From Bifidobacterium anseris (GTDB taxonomy: Bacteria; Actinomycetota; Actinomycetes; Actinomycetales; Bifidobacteriaceae), in contig NZ_NMYC01000006.1 of the NCBI RefSeq assembly GCF_002860345.1, positions 1 through 64,000 of the forward strand: a stretch of DNA of 64,000 nucleotides. Direction: 5' to 3'. Shown here in pieces: positions 48,491 through 58,057 of the stretch. Positions within the stretch are counted from its first letter, which is position 1, and each line of letters starts with the position of its first letter. The translations under genes and the position numbers were made by a program. Under the pieces are notes generated by a model that was not told the DNA's origin, did not search any database, and worked only from the letters and a program-made list of their open reading frames with translations.

Positions 48491-48520
48491 TGAACCCCCG
48501 CCATCCACGGCGGGGGTTCA
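48491..48520. terminator. bidirectional terminator between ppa and the convergent membrane-protein gene
   Basis: A perfect 12-bp stem with a 6-nt loop is flanked by TCGTTCTTATTCT on the plus side and AAAAGG on the other, giving T-rich tails in both directions. Confidence 0.8.
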
Positions 48521-48562
48521 TCGTTCTTATTCTAGAGAGAGCGACGGCGCCCTGTGCCGCCA

Positions 48563-49300
48563 TCACACGAGCAACAGTACCAAGACCGCGATACCAACGG
48601 CGGCTCCGGTGAGCATCACCGGCATCATGCCCATGCCGATCCACGGCGAACGCGCGTCGTCGAACGGGCGCACATCGCGCGACCACAGGCACGACACGGC
48701 GCCGAGCGCGATGGCGACGACGGCCACAGCGGCGAGCGCCAGGGCGCGCGCGAGCGGCCGCACGTCGCCGGCGTGCATCAGCATCGGCAGGAAGCACCAG
48801 CCAGCAGCGGCGATGCAGCACACGCCGTCCATGACCATATGCGACATCTGCACGATCATGTTCGTGCGCGGATTGCGCGCCATCTGACGGGCGAAGGAGA
48901 CGACGAGCAGTACGACGAGCAGCGTCGCGCAGCCGGCGAGCCATGCGGAGGCGGACAGATAGATCGATCCTTCGATGACGTCGGGGTGCACGCCGAAGAC
49001 GAGTTCGCCGAGGAACGGCGTCGCCGCGCAGATCATCGAACAACAGCCAAGCGCGCACGCCGTGATGCGGCCGGGCAAGCCGTCGCGCAGCGGCGTGAAG
49101 AACGCCGACAGCATGATGAGGACGCCGACGACAAACAGCAGCAGCGAATAGGCGACGGAGCCGACATTCTCGCTGCCGGGCAGGCAGGAGACGGCCACGA
49201 GGACGACGTACGCGGCCACCTGCACCAGCAGCGGCCGGACGACGGGCCGCGTCAGCGGCGCGCCGCCCTGTGGGACGTCGACGTTGTTCAGATCGGTCAT
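48563..49300 (-). CDS. integral membrane protein of unknown function
   Basis: A 245-residue protein with about seven predicted hydrophobic helices and short polar loops; both ends appear polar or cytoplasmic. It has several Cys within helices (CALGCCSMIC). I do not recognise a family with confidence; the general look is of a small DUF998-like membrane protein. GAGGTGAG stands about 8 nt before the ATG. It is divergent from the GlnR-type regulator and converges on ppa. Confidence 0.75.
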   Translation of the reverse strand: MTDLNNVDVPQGGAPLTRPVVRPLLVQVAAYVVLVAVSCLPGSENVGSVAYSLLLFVVGVLIMLSAFFTPLRDGLPGRITACALGCCSMICAATPFLGELVFGVHPDVIEGSIYLSASAWLAGCATLLVVLLVVSFARQMARNPRTNMIVQMSHMVMDGVCCIAAAGWCFLPMLMHAGDVRPLARALALAAVAVVAIALGAVSCLWSRDVRPFDDARSPWIGMGMMPVMLTGAAVGIAVLVLLLV

Positions 49301-49559
49301 GGCTTCTCACCTCGAGTCGTCTTGTACGCGCGCCGCGGTCGCTTCGGCGCGACGGACGCACAGCTGTCGTCAATCGATGACCAATCTAGTCGCCGCCGCG
49401 CACATTCGCCCCGCGTTCGCCTCGCACACGCGCTTATGGCCGCGCGCCGCTCTCATGCTGGAACGCTTCACCCGTTGGTACGGTGCCTGTCGTTACAATA
49501 TGAGGCAGCGCGCCGAAGGCGCACGACCACATGAGACCATCCGAAATAAGGGGCACATT

Positions 49560-50321
49560 GTGACGGATCTGACACTGATGACCTTCTCGCACGATCCGGC
49601 TTCCGTGCTGCCCTCGCTTGCGTTGCTCTCCCACCGTGTGCGCGTGCTGCCGATGGACGCCGCGAGCCTCGTCAAGATGCCGGAGAACACGATTCTGTTC
49701 CTCGACGGCCGCGACGACCTCGCCACCGCGAAGACGCTGTGCCGTCTCATTCACGCTTCCGGACTGTCGACGCCGATCGTCCTGATTCTCACCGAAGGCG
49801 GCTTCACCGTCGTCACGGCTGAATGGGGCGTCACCGACGTCGTCGTCTCCACCGCCTCGCCCGCCGAGGTCGAAGGACGACTGCGGCTCGTCGCCGAACG
49901 CGGCGCCGCGACCGTCGTCACCGCCATCGGCGCCGCGCAGGCCTCCGATGAGCAGGAGGACGGCCTGATCCGTTCCGGCGACCTCGTCGTCGATACGAAC
50001 GGCTACACGGCGAACCTGCGCGGTATCCCGATTGATCTCGCCTACAAGGAGTTCGAGCTGCTCAAGTATCTCGTGCAGCACCCGGGGCGCGTATTCACAC
50101 GCGCGCAGTTGCTGCAGGAGGTGTGGGGCTACGACTATTACGGCGGCACGCGCACCGTCGACGTGCACATCCGTCGCCTGCGCGCCAAGCTCGGCGGCGA
50201 ATACGAGCACGTCATCGGCACCGTGCGCAACGTCGGCTACCGCTTCGACCCGCCCGAGGAGGACGAGGAACGCGAGCAGGCGCAGGAAGCCGCCGGCCAC
50301 GGCTCGTCGAGGCGACACTGA
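49560..50321 (+). CDS. glnR: GlnR-type atypical response regulator
   Basis: A 253-residue OmpR-family DNA-binding protein. The N-terminal receiver-like domain reads like actinobacterial GlnR (LFLDGRDDLATAKTLCRLI, LILTEGGFTVVTAEWGVTDVV, ASPAEVEGRLRL), an orphan regulator of nitrogen genes that works without a partner kinase. The C-terminal winged helix (about 143-235) has LAYKEFELLKYLVQHPGRVFTR, seen in two parts, and TVDVHIRRLRAKL. The start is GTG at 49560, after AAGGGG. No kinase gene is adjacent, as expected. The acidic tail is not conserved. Confidence 0.85.
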   Translation: MTDLTLMTFSHDPASVLPSLALLSHRVRVLPMDAASLVKMPENTILFLDGRDDLATAKTLCRLIHASGLSTPIVLILTEGGFTVVTAEWGVTDVVVSTASPAEVEGRLRLVAERGAATVVTAIGAAQASDEQEDGLIRSGDLVVDTNGYTANLRGIPIDLAYKEFELLKYLVQHPGRVFTRAQLLQEVWGYDYYGGTRTVDVHIRRLRAKLGGEYEHVIGTVRNVGYRFDPPEEDEEREQAQEAAGHGSSRRH

Positions 50322-50456
50322 GCGCCGCAGCAACGCCGAGCAGCGCTCCCCCGCCACATTTTATTTTTTTGATTTCTTCGCTCCGCGTCCACAGCCAGTG
50401 TAGGCTCGGGACTATCGGCGCCGCCGCCGGCGACGCGTTGGACGGGAGGTGCGGCG

Positions 50457-51293
50457 ATGGTCGCGAAACGGGAATCGAAACGTGCACGCGTCACGCGCAT
50501 GCACCGCGAATACGATCAGCTGTGCGAATTCATTCCGGTCACGAAATGCCAGCTCGACTACACGACGCCCTTCGAACTGATCGTCGCGACGGTGCTCAGC
50601 GCACAGACGACCGACCGGCGCGTCAACAGCGTCACGCCGGCACTGTTCGCGCAGTATCCAAACGCGGATGCACTCGCGCAGGCGAACATCGCCGATGTAG
50701 AATCGATCATCCGCACGCTGGGCTTCTACCGAATGAAAAGCAAACACATCATCGAGCTTGCGCAGGTGCTTGTGACGCGCTTCGGCGGCGGCGTGCCGCA
50801 TACGATGGAGGAGCTGACGTCGCTGCCCGGCGTTGGCCGCAAGACCGCGAACGTCGTGCTCGGCAACGCGTTCCACATTCCGGGATTCCCGGTGGACACG
50901 CATGTCATTCGCGTCACCGGACGGCTCGGCTGGCGTGACAGCGACGAAATCGCCCCCGAGGACATCGAACATGATGTGACGGCCGCGTTCCCGCCCGAAG
51001 AGTGGACCGATCTGTCGCACCGCCTCATCATCTTCGGGCGCACATTGTGCACGGCGCGCGCGCCGCAATGCGCATGGTGCCCGCTCAATGACTCGTGCCC
51101 GAGTGCCACAGACTTCCTCGATATGCCCGCGGCGCGCACCGGCACACGGCGGCCGGCGAAGCGCACGACGACATCGGCGAAATCGACGAAGCGCACGACG
51201 AAATCGACGACACGCAAATCATCGTCATCGACGAAACGAACGTCGTCGACCGCCACACGCAAAGCCGCCACGGACAAACCCATACCACAGTAG
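50457..51293 (+). CDS. nth: endonuclease III with basic Ser/Thr/Lys tail
   Basis: DNA glycosylase/AP lyase removing oxidised pyrimidines. The 278-residue protein has the helix-hairpin-helix LPGVGRKTANVVLGNAF with the catalytic Lys, PVDTHVIRVTGRLG with the catalytic Asp, and the iron-sulfur cluster cysteines Cx6Cx2Cx5C (CTARAPQCAWCPLNDSC). The last 60 residues are a repetitive run of Lys, Thr, Ser and Arg, longer than usual and likely to bind DNA. GGGAGG lies 8 nt before the ATG. Confidence 0.95.
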   Translation: MVAKRESKRARVTRMHREYDQLCEFIPVTKCQLDYTTPFELIVATVLSAQTTDRRVNSVTPALFAQYPNADALAQANIADVESIIRTLGFYRMKSKHIIELAQVLVTRFGGGVPHTMEELTSLPGVGRKTANVVLGNAFHIPGFPVDTHVIRVTGRLGWRDSDEIAPEDIEHDVTAAFPPEEWTDLSHRLIIFGRTLCTARAPQCAWCPLNDSCPSATDFLDMPAARTGTRRPAKRTTTSAKSTKRTTKSTTRKSSSSTKRTSSTATRKAATDKPIPQ

Positions 51294-51304
51294 TCGTCTA
51301 CCGA

Positions 51305-51310
51305 TATACT
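51305..51310 (+). promoter_or_regulatory. -10 box of the solute-binding protein gene
   Basis: TATACT ends 8 bases before the ATG at 51319, with no Shine-Dalgarno sequence, so the mRNA is probably leaderless. Confidence 0.5.
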
Positions 51311-51318
51311 GCACACTC

Positions 51319-52860
51319 ATGCATACCCGGGAATCCCGCGGCGCGCGCGTCGCGCCATGGATCGTGTTCGCCGCGATCATCGCCGTCGCAGCCATCGTCG
51401 CAGCGTTCTTCTTCATGCGAGGACGCGACGGCGGCGCGACGCCATGGAGCGGCCGCTCACGCGAATACACGGTCGGCCTGACCGACCAGCCGACATCGCT
51501 CGACATCCGCACGAACGACGAGCGCGGCGTCGAGCAGGCGCTCGTCGGCAACGTCTACGAGACACTGCTGACGACAGGCGACGACGTCTCCATCGCCTCG
51601 AACCTCGTCGCGCGCTGGGTGCCGTCGACCGACGGGCTGCATTATTCATTCATCCTGCGCGACGGACTGACCTTCGCCGACGGCAGCGCGCTCGACGCGA
51701 GCGCCGTCGTCGCGTCGCTGCAGCGCACGATCACCGATCAGCATGTCGGCTACGAGGAACTCGGCGACGTCGCCACCGTGCGCAACACGAGCGACTCGCA
51801 GTTCACAATCGATCTGCACAAGCCGAATCCGCGGCTGCTGTGGGCGCTCACCGGACGCGCCGGCATCGTCTACAACGTGCGCGCGGCGCAGCGCGCCGGC
51901 GACGACTACGCGCGCCACGCCTACGGTTCGGGCCCCTTCGACGTCGCGACCAGCGACGGATCGTCGATTACGCTGACGCGTAACGACCACTACTGGGGGC
52001 GCAAGGCGGCGGCGGCGCGCATCCGCCTCGCGTATTACAAGGACGAGGCGGCGCTCGCCGACGCGGCTGAGGCGGGCAATCTCGACGTCGCGCTGCCGCG
52101 TGAGGCGGCGACGGCGCGGCGGCTCGCGAAGCACGACGGGCTGCGCGTCGACGACGGGTTGGGGATGCGCCAGACGCTGCTCGCGCTCAACAGCGCGCAG
52201 GAGAGCCCGTTCTCTGATGTGCAGGTGCGGCAGCTCACGCGCTACGCGATCGACGCGGCCGGCATCGCGAAAACGCAGCCGGAGTCGGCGGCGCAGCTGT
52301 CGGGGCCGATCGGGCAGCTGCAGCCGGGTTACGTCGATCTGAACGACCTGTTCCCCTACGACGAGGCGAAGGCAGCGTCGATGCGCGCCTACTTCCCCTA
52401 CGCGTATTTCCATGAGTTCACCGTGCTCACCGATGAGACGCATCGCGCGGTCGGCGAACAGATCACGGCGACCTTCAACGATGTGCTGTCGATGCCGGCG
52501 ACGCTTGAGGTCGTCGATACGGACGAGCTGACGAAACGCGTCGCCGGCGGCGACTACGACTGCGCGCTCGTCACGCTTGAGGGAATCGACGACTACCGCA
52601 ACTTCGTCGACGGATCGCCGATGTTCCATTATCAGAACGGCGAGGCGCAGCGCATCTACGAGGATGCGCTCGCCAAGACCGACTACAACGAGTACCGCGA
52701 GCGCATGCGCGACTTCGACCGCGTCGTCAGCCAGGACGCGGCGAGCGCATGGCTGTACGAGAACAAGGATTTCGTCGTCGCGAAACGCGCGGTCAGCGGC
52801 GTCGCGGCGCAGAATTCGTCGTGGCGGCTGCCGCTCGCCGGGCTGACGTCGCGCGGCTGA
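51319..52860 (+). CDS. ABC transporter substrate-binding protein, family 5
   Basis: Peptide/oligopeptide-type extracellular binding protein, 513 residues. An N-terminal membrane helix (about 13-33, WIVFAAIIAVAAIVAAFFFM) without a lipobox anchors it. The family-5 signature appears around LVARWVPSTDGLHYSFILRDGLTFADG, and HAYGSGPFDVATSDGSSITLTRNDHYWG follows, read in parts. No permease or ATPase gene is beside it, so it must pair with components elsewhere. It is probably leaderless. Confidence 0.9.
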   Translation: MHTRESRGARVAPWIVFAAIIAVAAIVAAFFFMRGRDGGATPWSGRSREYTVGLTDQPTSLDIRTNDERGVEQALVGNVYETLLTTGDDVSIASNLVARWVPSTDGLHYSFILRDGLTFADGSALDASAVVASLQRTITDQHVGYEELGDVATVRNTSDSQFTIDLHKPNPRLLWALTGRAGIVYNVRAAQRAGDDYARHAYGSGPFDVATSDGSSITLTRNDHYWGRKAAAARIRLAYYKDEAALADAAEAGNLDVALPREAATARRLAKHDGLRVDDGLGMRQTLLALNSAQESPFSDVQVRQLTRYAIDAAGIAKTQPESAAQLSGPIGQLQPGYVDLNDLFPYDEAKAASMRAYFPYAYFHEFTVLTDETHRAVGEQITATFNDVLSMPATLEVVDTDELTKRVAGGDYDCALVTLEGIDDYRNFVDGSPMFHYQNGEAQRIYEDALAKTDYNEYRERMRDFDRVVSQDAASAWLYENKDFVVAKRAVSGVAAQNSSWRLPLAGLTSRG

Positions 52861-52985
52861 CGAGACAGCCGCCGGCACAGCCGGAAACATCGACGAAATC
52901 ACACGTCTCGCCGCACGGTTCAGCACACCGCGAAACGCAAGCGGCGAGCCGTATGCGCGGCGGCGATGATGTCATAGACGCTTTT

Positions 52986-52991
52986 TACACT
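52986..52991 (+). promoter_or_regulatory. -10 box of valS
   Basis: TACACT ends 7 bases before the valS ATG; no Shine-Dalgarno sequence is present. Confidence 0.5.
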
Positions 52992-52998
52992 GACGGTT

Positions 52999-55779
52999 AT
53001 GACTGATAGCGAAGACATCTCCATCAGCGCCAATCTCACCCCCCTCCCCGACCGCGTAGGCGTGGACGGTCTTGAGGACAAGTGGCGCGCCGTCTGGGAC
53101 GAAGACGGCACCTACACCTTCCACAATCCCGGCGAGCGCAGCGCCGTCTATTCGATCGACACGCCGCCGCCCACCGTCTCCGGCCATCTGCACGTCGGCC
53201 ACGTGTTCTCGTACACGCACACCGACATCATCGCACGCTACAAGCGCATGAACGGCTTCGAAGTCCTCTACCCGATGGGTTGGGACGACAACGGCCTGCC
53301 GACCGAACGCCGCGTGCAGAACTACTACGGCGTGCGCGTCGACACATCGCTGCCCTACGACCCCGATTTCAAGCCGCCGTTCGAAGGCACCGAAGGCAAG
53401 AAGCTGCAGGCGAAGGATCAGGTGCCGTGCTCGCGGCGCAACTTCATCGAACTGTGCGAGAAGCTCACCGCGCAGGACGAAAAGCTCTTCGAAGACCTGT
53501 GGCGCAGCCTCGGCCTGTCAATCGACTGGTCGCAGACCTACCACACGATCGGCGAGCATCCGCGCCGTGTCGCGCAGAAAGCGTTCCTGCGCAACCTCGC
53601 GCGCGGCGAAGCCTATCAGAAGGACGCGCCGGGCCTGTGGGACGTCACGTTCCAGACGGCCGTCGCACAGGCCGAGCTCGAATCGCGCGAATACCCGGGC
53701 TTCTACCACCGCATCGCGTTCCGCTTCGAGGACGGCACGCCGATCTACATCGAGACGACGCGCCCCGAACTGCTCTCCGCATGCGTCGCGCTCATCGCGC
53801 ACCCGGACGACGAACGCTACAAGCCGTACTTCGGCAAGATGGTGACGTCGCCGCTCTACCACGTCGAAGTGCCGATCCTCGCGCACCCGGCCGCCGAAAT
53901 GGACAAGGGCGCCGGCATCGCGATGTGCTGCACCTTCGGCGACATGACCGACGTCGAATGGTGGCGTGACCTGCATCTGCCGACCCGTTCGATCATCCAG
54001 CGCAACGGCCGCATCATCATGGACACGCCGGACTGGATCCGCGACGAGCAGGGCCGCGCCTACTTCGAGGCGATCGAAGGAAAGACGACGTTCTCGGCGC
54101 GCAAGGAGGTCGTCGAACAGCTGCAGGCCGCCGGCGACATGGACGGCGAGCCGAAGCCGACGATGCGTATGACGAACTTCTACGAGAAGGGCGACAAGCC
54201 GCTCGAAATCGTCACCTCGCGCCAGTGGTACCTCGAGAACGGCGGCACGAACAAGCGTCTCAACGCCGAACTCATCGAACGTGGCAAGGAACTCAACTTC
54301 TACCCCGACTTCATGCGCGTGCGCTACGAGAACTGGGTGCACGGCCTCAACGGCGACTGGCTGATCTCGCGTCAGCGCTTCTTCGGCGTCCCGTTCCCGC
54401 TGTGGTACGCGCTCGACGAGAACGGCGAGCCCGACTATGCGAACCCGCTGACACCGAGCGAGGACCGTCTGCCGATCGACCCGTCGATCGACGTGCCGGA
54501 AGGCTACAGCGAGGAACAGCGCAACCAGCCGAACGGCTTCATGGCCGAGCCGGACATCATGGACACGTGGGCGACCTCGTCGCTGACGCCGCAGATCGTC
54601 ACGAAGTGGGCGGAACCGGGCGAAGAGAATGAATCGTTCTTCAAGTCGACGTTCCCGATGGATCTGCGCCCGCAGGGACAGGACATCATCCGCACGTGGC
54701 TGTTCAGCACAATCGACCGCGCCGACCTTGAAAACCATTGCCTGCCGTGGGCGAACGCGACGCTCTCCGGATGGATCCTCGACCCCGACCACAAGAAGAT
54801 GTCGAAGTCGAAGGGCAACGTCGTCGTCCCGAACGAACCGATCAAGAAGTTCGGCGCCGACGCCGTGCGCTACTGGGCGGCCTCGGCACGCCTCGGCCTC
54901 GACGCGACCTACGACGAAGGCCAGATGAAAATCGGCCGCAGGCTCGCGATCAAGCTGCTCAACGCAACGAAGTTCGCGCTCGCGATCGGTCGCGAGGACG
55001 AGCAGCATCATGTCGGCGAGGCGGCGACGGCCACGTGGAATCCGCAGGACGTCACCGAACCGCTCGATCGCGCCGCAATGGCGAAGATGGCGAAGGTCGT
55101 GCTGGACGCGACCGAATCGCTCGAGAACTACGAGCATTCGAAAGCGCTCGAAACGATCGAGGACTTCTTCTGGCAGTTCTGCGACGACTACATCGAACTC
55201 GTCAAGAACCGCGCCTACGGCACCGCCGAATCGACCGGCAACACGCCGAGCCCACAGGCCGTCAAGTCGGCGCGTACGACGCTCGGCCTCGGTCTGGACG
55301 CCTTCACGCGTCTGCTGGCGCCGTTCCTGCCGTACACGACCGAAGAAGTGTGGAGCTGGATGCATGCCGGCGAAGGTTCGGTGCACCGCGCGCCGTGGCC
55401 GAAGCCGCTGCCCTATGCGGCCGCCGCGTTCAAGGCATCGCCGGATCTGCTCGCGCAGGCGGGCCATGCGCTCACGGCGCTGCGCGGCATCAAGTCGAAG
55501 GCGAAGGTCTCGATGAAGACGCCGATCCTGTCCGTCATGCTCAATGTCAGCGACGAGATGCGCGACGCGCTCACGCCGGCGCTCGGCGACATTGCTGAAG
55601 CGGCGCGCGTGACCGGACGGATCACGCTGCGCAAGGCGGGCGACCTGATGGAAAAGTACGCACGCCCGAAGCAGCCCGCTGAGAACGCCGACGCCCCGGC
55701 CGCAACGACCGAGGAGGAGACGATCGTCGTCGCCGACAGCGAGCTCGGCGAACCGCCGGCCAAGAAGCCGAAGCAGTGA
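52999..55779 (+). CDS. valS: valyl-tRNA synthetase
   Basis: Class I synthetase for tRNA-Val, 926 residues. The HIGH motif is HLHVGH in PPPTVSGHLHVGHVFSYTH, the editing domain lies in the middle, and KMSKSKGN follows in DHKKMSKSKGNVV. The C-terminus has an acidic/Ala-rich tail rather than a long coiled coil, as in the short ValS group. It is probably transcribed without a leader. Confidence 0.97.
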   Translation: MTDSEDISISANLTPLPDRVGVDGLEDKWRAVWDEDGTYTFHNPGERSAVYSIDTPPPTVSGHLHVGHVFSYTHTDIIARYKRMNGFEVLYPMGWDDNGLPTERRVQNYYGVRVDTSLPYDPDFKPPFEGTEGKKLQAKDQVPCSRRNFIELCEKLTAQDEKLFEDLWRSLGLSIDWSQTYHTIGEHPRRVAQKAFLRNLARGEAYQKDAPGLWDVTFQTAVAQAELESREYPGFYHRIAFRFEDGTPIYIETTRPELLSACVALIAHPDDERYKPYFGKMVTSPLYHVEVPILAHPAAEMDKGAGIAMCCTFGDMTDVEWWRDLHLPTRSIIQRNGRIIMDTPDWIRDEQGRAYFEAIEGKTTFSARKEVVEQLQAAGDMDGEPKPTMRMTNFYEKGDKPLEIVTSRQWYLENGGTNKRLNAELIERGKELNFYPDFMRVRYENWVHGLNGDWLISRQRFFGVPFPLWYALDENGEPDYANPLTPSEDRLPIDPSIDVPEGYSEEQRNQPNGFMAEPDIMDTWATSSLTPQIVTKWAEPGEENESFFKSTFPMDLRPQGQDIIRTWLFSTIDRADLENHCLPWANATLSGWILDPDHKKMSKSKGNVVVPNEPIKKFGADAVRYWAASARLGLDATYDEGQMKIGRRLAIKLLNATKFALAIGREDEQHHVGEAATATWNPQDVTEPLDRAAMAKMAKVVLDATESLENYEHSKALETIEDFFWQFCDDYIELVKNRAYGTAESTGNTPSPQAVKSARTTLGLGLDAFTRLLAPFLPYTTEEVWSWMHAGEGSVHRAPWPKPLPYAAAAFKASPDLLAQAGHALTALRGIKSKAKVSMKTPILSVMLNVSDEMRDALTPALGDIAEAARVTGRITLRKAGDLMEKYARPKQPAENADAPAATTEEETIVVADSELGEPPAKKPKQ

Positions 55780-55802
55780 CGATTCCGATCAGCCGCATGC
55801 AG

Positions 55803-55833
55803 AAAGCCCCGGACCCAACAGGTCCGGGGCTTT
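55803..55833 (+). terminator. terminator of valS
   Basis: A perfect 13-bp stem with a 5-nt loop lies 24 bases after the stop codon. The stem ends in TTT, followed by CCCGTTGTTG. Confidence 0.75.
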
Positions 55834-55902
55834 CCCGTTGTTGTGCCGCTGATGCGGTCCGCCTGTGCGCTCAGTCACCAACCGCAGCGGGGACGTTCGC
55901 CA

Positions 55903-57897
55903 TCAGCTCGCCGCGTGCACGATCAGGAAGCGCGTGCCGAGCGCATCGGGCGTTCCCGTGACTTCGCCGGCGAGCGCGCCGCCCTTCGCGAGGTCGTCGG
56001 CCGTTGCGTCGAGCGCCGACCTGACCGACGCGATGCGCACCGTCTCGTCGATGACCGGCTGCGTGTCGGCGGCGAGGAACTCGCGCTCCCACGGATTCGC
56101 GTCGACGAGCGCCATCCACCCGTCCGCGGAGATCGCCTTCGACGCCGCCTGCTTGTGCGATGCGTCGCCGTCGCCGCCAGCGAATTTATCGCCGCCGCCG
56201 TCACCGCCAAGCGACGAGGTCACCGATCCGGCGTATTTCGAGATCTCTGCCGACGCATCGTTGGCCGACGGCGTCACAAGCGTCGACATGTCCTTCGCGC
56301 CGTGTGCCGCCTGCTGCCGTTTTTCGGCGTCGGCGATGCGCGCCGCGCGCCGCGCACGCGCCTGACCGCCGAGTGGATTGCGCAGCCACTGTTCATAAGC
56401 CGCCTGCATCAGCGGTGAATCGCGCAAAACCGGCTGCAGCTGCATGCGCACGTCCGCGACGCCGCCGGAGCTGCCGCCGTCGGCGAGTTCGTCGGGGAAC
56501 CGCTGCAGTATCTGCTCGGCCGCGTTCGCCGCGCCGGTGTGTTCGCGCGCCGAGGCGAGCGTCGCCATCGCCGCGTCGACGCCGGCCATGTCGTCGCCGA
56601 GCGTGCCGGAGCCGTTGCGCGCGTTCGTCGCCGCGATCGCCTCGGCGGACGCCGTGCCTGCGCGCGCGAGGTCGCCGCCGGTCAGGTCGTTGAGTTCGGA
56701 GGTATAGACATCGGTGTACGCCATCGAATACGGAATCATCGCGCGCGACAGCTGCCCTTGGCCGTCCGCGTACATCTGCGCGCCGATGCGCGCCTGTTCG
56801 CCGGCCGTCCGCTTGAGTTCGTCGACCAATCCGCCGGTGCCCTGCTGCCGGATGCGCGTGATGATCCTGTCGACTTCGTCGGCGGCACCGATGTGCTGAT
56901 AGGCGTCGGAGACGTTGTTGACGGCCGCCGCCAGCCCGGTGACAGCGTGCGCGAGCGGCGTGTCCCCTTTGAGTTCGCCGGCCGTGCCCATCAGCGCCGT
57001 CATCTGCGTCTTCGTGCCGATCGATCCGGATAGATGATTCGTGTACGAGCCGACGTAGGCGGCCATGTAGTCGTGGAAGGCCTGTTGATGTGCCTTCTTG
57101 AGTTTGGCGATCTGCTGCTTGGCGAGCGTGCGTTCCTGATCGCGCAGCTGCGTCAGCGTCGCGAGGAACGCAGCGTTCGCATTGTCGTCGTCGCGGTCGT
57201 CATCATTGTTGATTGCCGCGGTGAGCGTCGCCGACTGTGCACCGAGCGCGCGCAGGCCGTCGCCGTAGGCGGCCGTCGAATCAGCGGACAATGCGGCGAC
57301 GGCGATGTCGCCCATCGAGAATTTCGTCGCCTCAACGAAGACTCGCGTATCGAGCGTTGTGCCGGGCGCGGCCGTCGCCGAGACGACGATCGCGTCGCCG
57401 TGCCGACTGATCGCGACGCCTTCGTCGGCGCTCACGTCCTTGACGCCTTGCGCCGGCAACGTGAAGGTCACGAATGGCCGCAGCCGCCGCGCATAGCGGC
57501 GCGCGGCCTCGTCGACGCGCATGTCCGGCGCGACGCGCACATGGATCTGCACGGTGCCTTTGGCGTTCGTGAGCGCGGAAGCGTCGACGTTCGGTCCGTT
57601 GAGCGCGTAATCGACGTCAATCGTCCACGGCAGCCGTCCGTCTGCCGTCATCGACGTCACGTCGCTGTTGGCAGACGCAGATTGGGAAACAGCAGCCAGA
57701 TAGTAGCGGTGCGCGCCGCCGCTCGTCGTCGCCATCGTGAACACGTCATGTTGGGCGAAACGCTCGGCGGCGGCATCGGCGGAGACGACGGATGCCGCAG
57801 CGCGCGCTGTGGCATCGGCGATTGCGACTGCGCACGGCACGGCGGCGCATACCGCCACTGTCGCCGCCGCGCACACCCGTATCCACGCTCGTCGCAT
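55903..57897 (-). CDS. large secreted protein of unknown function
   Basis: A 664-residue protein with a clear N-terminal signal peptide or anchor (RVCAAATVAVCAAVPCAVAIADA). I recognise no family. The first 200 residues look beta-rich (VDYALNGPNVDASALTNAKGTVQIHVRV). The middle holds a long helical part with a coiled-coil stretch (LRDQERTLAKQQIAKLKKAHQQAF) and a region rich in Ala, Gly and Asp. No C-terminal membrane helix or sorting signal is seen. The ATG at 57897 has GGAGGGAG 7 nt upstream, better than the earlier ATG codons. It lies alone between valS and the chorismate mutase gene. Confidence 0.78.
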   Translation of the reverse strand: MRRAWIRVCAAATVAVCAAVPCAVAIADATARAAASVVSADAAAERFAQHDVFTMATTSGGAHRYYLAAVSQSASANSDVTSMTADGRLPWTIDVDYALNGPNVDASALTNAKGTVQIHVRVAPDMRVDEAARRYARRLRPFVTFTLPAQGVKDVSADEGVAISRHGDAIVVSATAAPGTTLDTRVFVEATKFSMGDIAVAALSADSTAAYGDGLRALGAQSATLTAAINNDDDRDDDNANAAFLATLTQLRDQERTLAKQQIAKLKKAHQQAFHDYMAAYVGSYTNHLSGSIGTKTQMTALMGTAGELKGDTPLAHAVTGLAAAVNNVSDAYQHIGAADEVDRIITRIRQQGTGGLVDELKRTAGEQARIGAQMYADGQGQLSRAMIPYSMAYTDVYTSELNDLTGGDLARAGTASAEAIAATNARNGSGTLGDDMAGVDAAMATLASAREHTGAANAAEQILQRFPDELADGGSSGGVADVRMQLQPVLRDSPLMQAAYEQWLRNPLGGQARARRAARIADAEKRQQAAHGAKDMSTLVTPSANDASAEISKYAGSVTSSLGGDGGGDKFAGGDGDASHKQAASKAISADGWMALVDANPWEREFLAADTQPVIDETVRIASVRSALDATADDLAKGGALAGEVTGTPDALGTRFLIVHAAS

Positions 57898-57929
57898 CCC
57901 GTGCTCCCTCCGCCGTCCCGTTCGCCGTG

Positions 57930-57973
57930 AGTCATTCATGAGTCGTTCATGGGTCATTCATGAGTCGTTGTGC
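57930..57973. repeat. four 11-bp tandem repeats
   Basis: The unit AGTCATTCATG / AGTCGTTCATG / GGTCATTCATG / AGTCGTTGTGC occurs four times in a row upstream of the secreted-protein gene. Copies 1 and 3 and copies 2 and 4 resemble each other most. Confidence 0.7.
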
Positions 57974-58057
57974 GGACGGCTTTGCGCGCCGCCGCTCACG
58001 TCTCCTCCACCCTAGTCGCAGCCGCTGAGGCCGCCTCCTCCGTCGGCGAAGCGCAAA

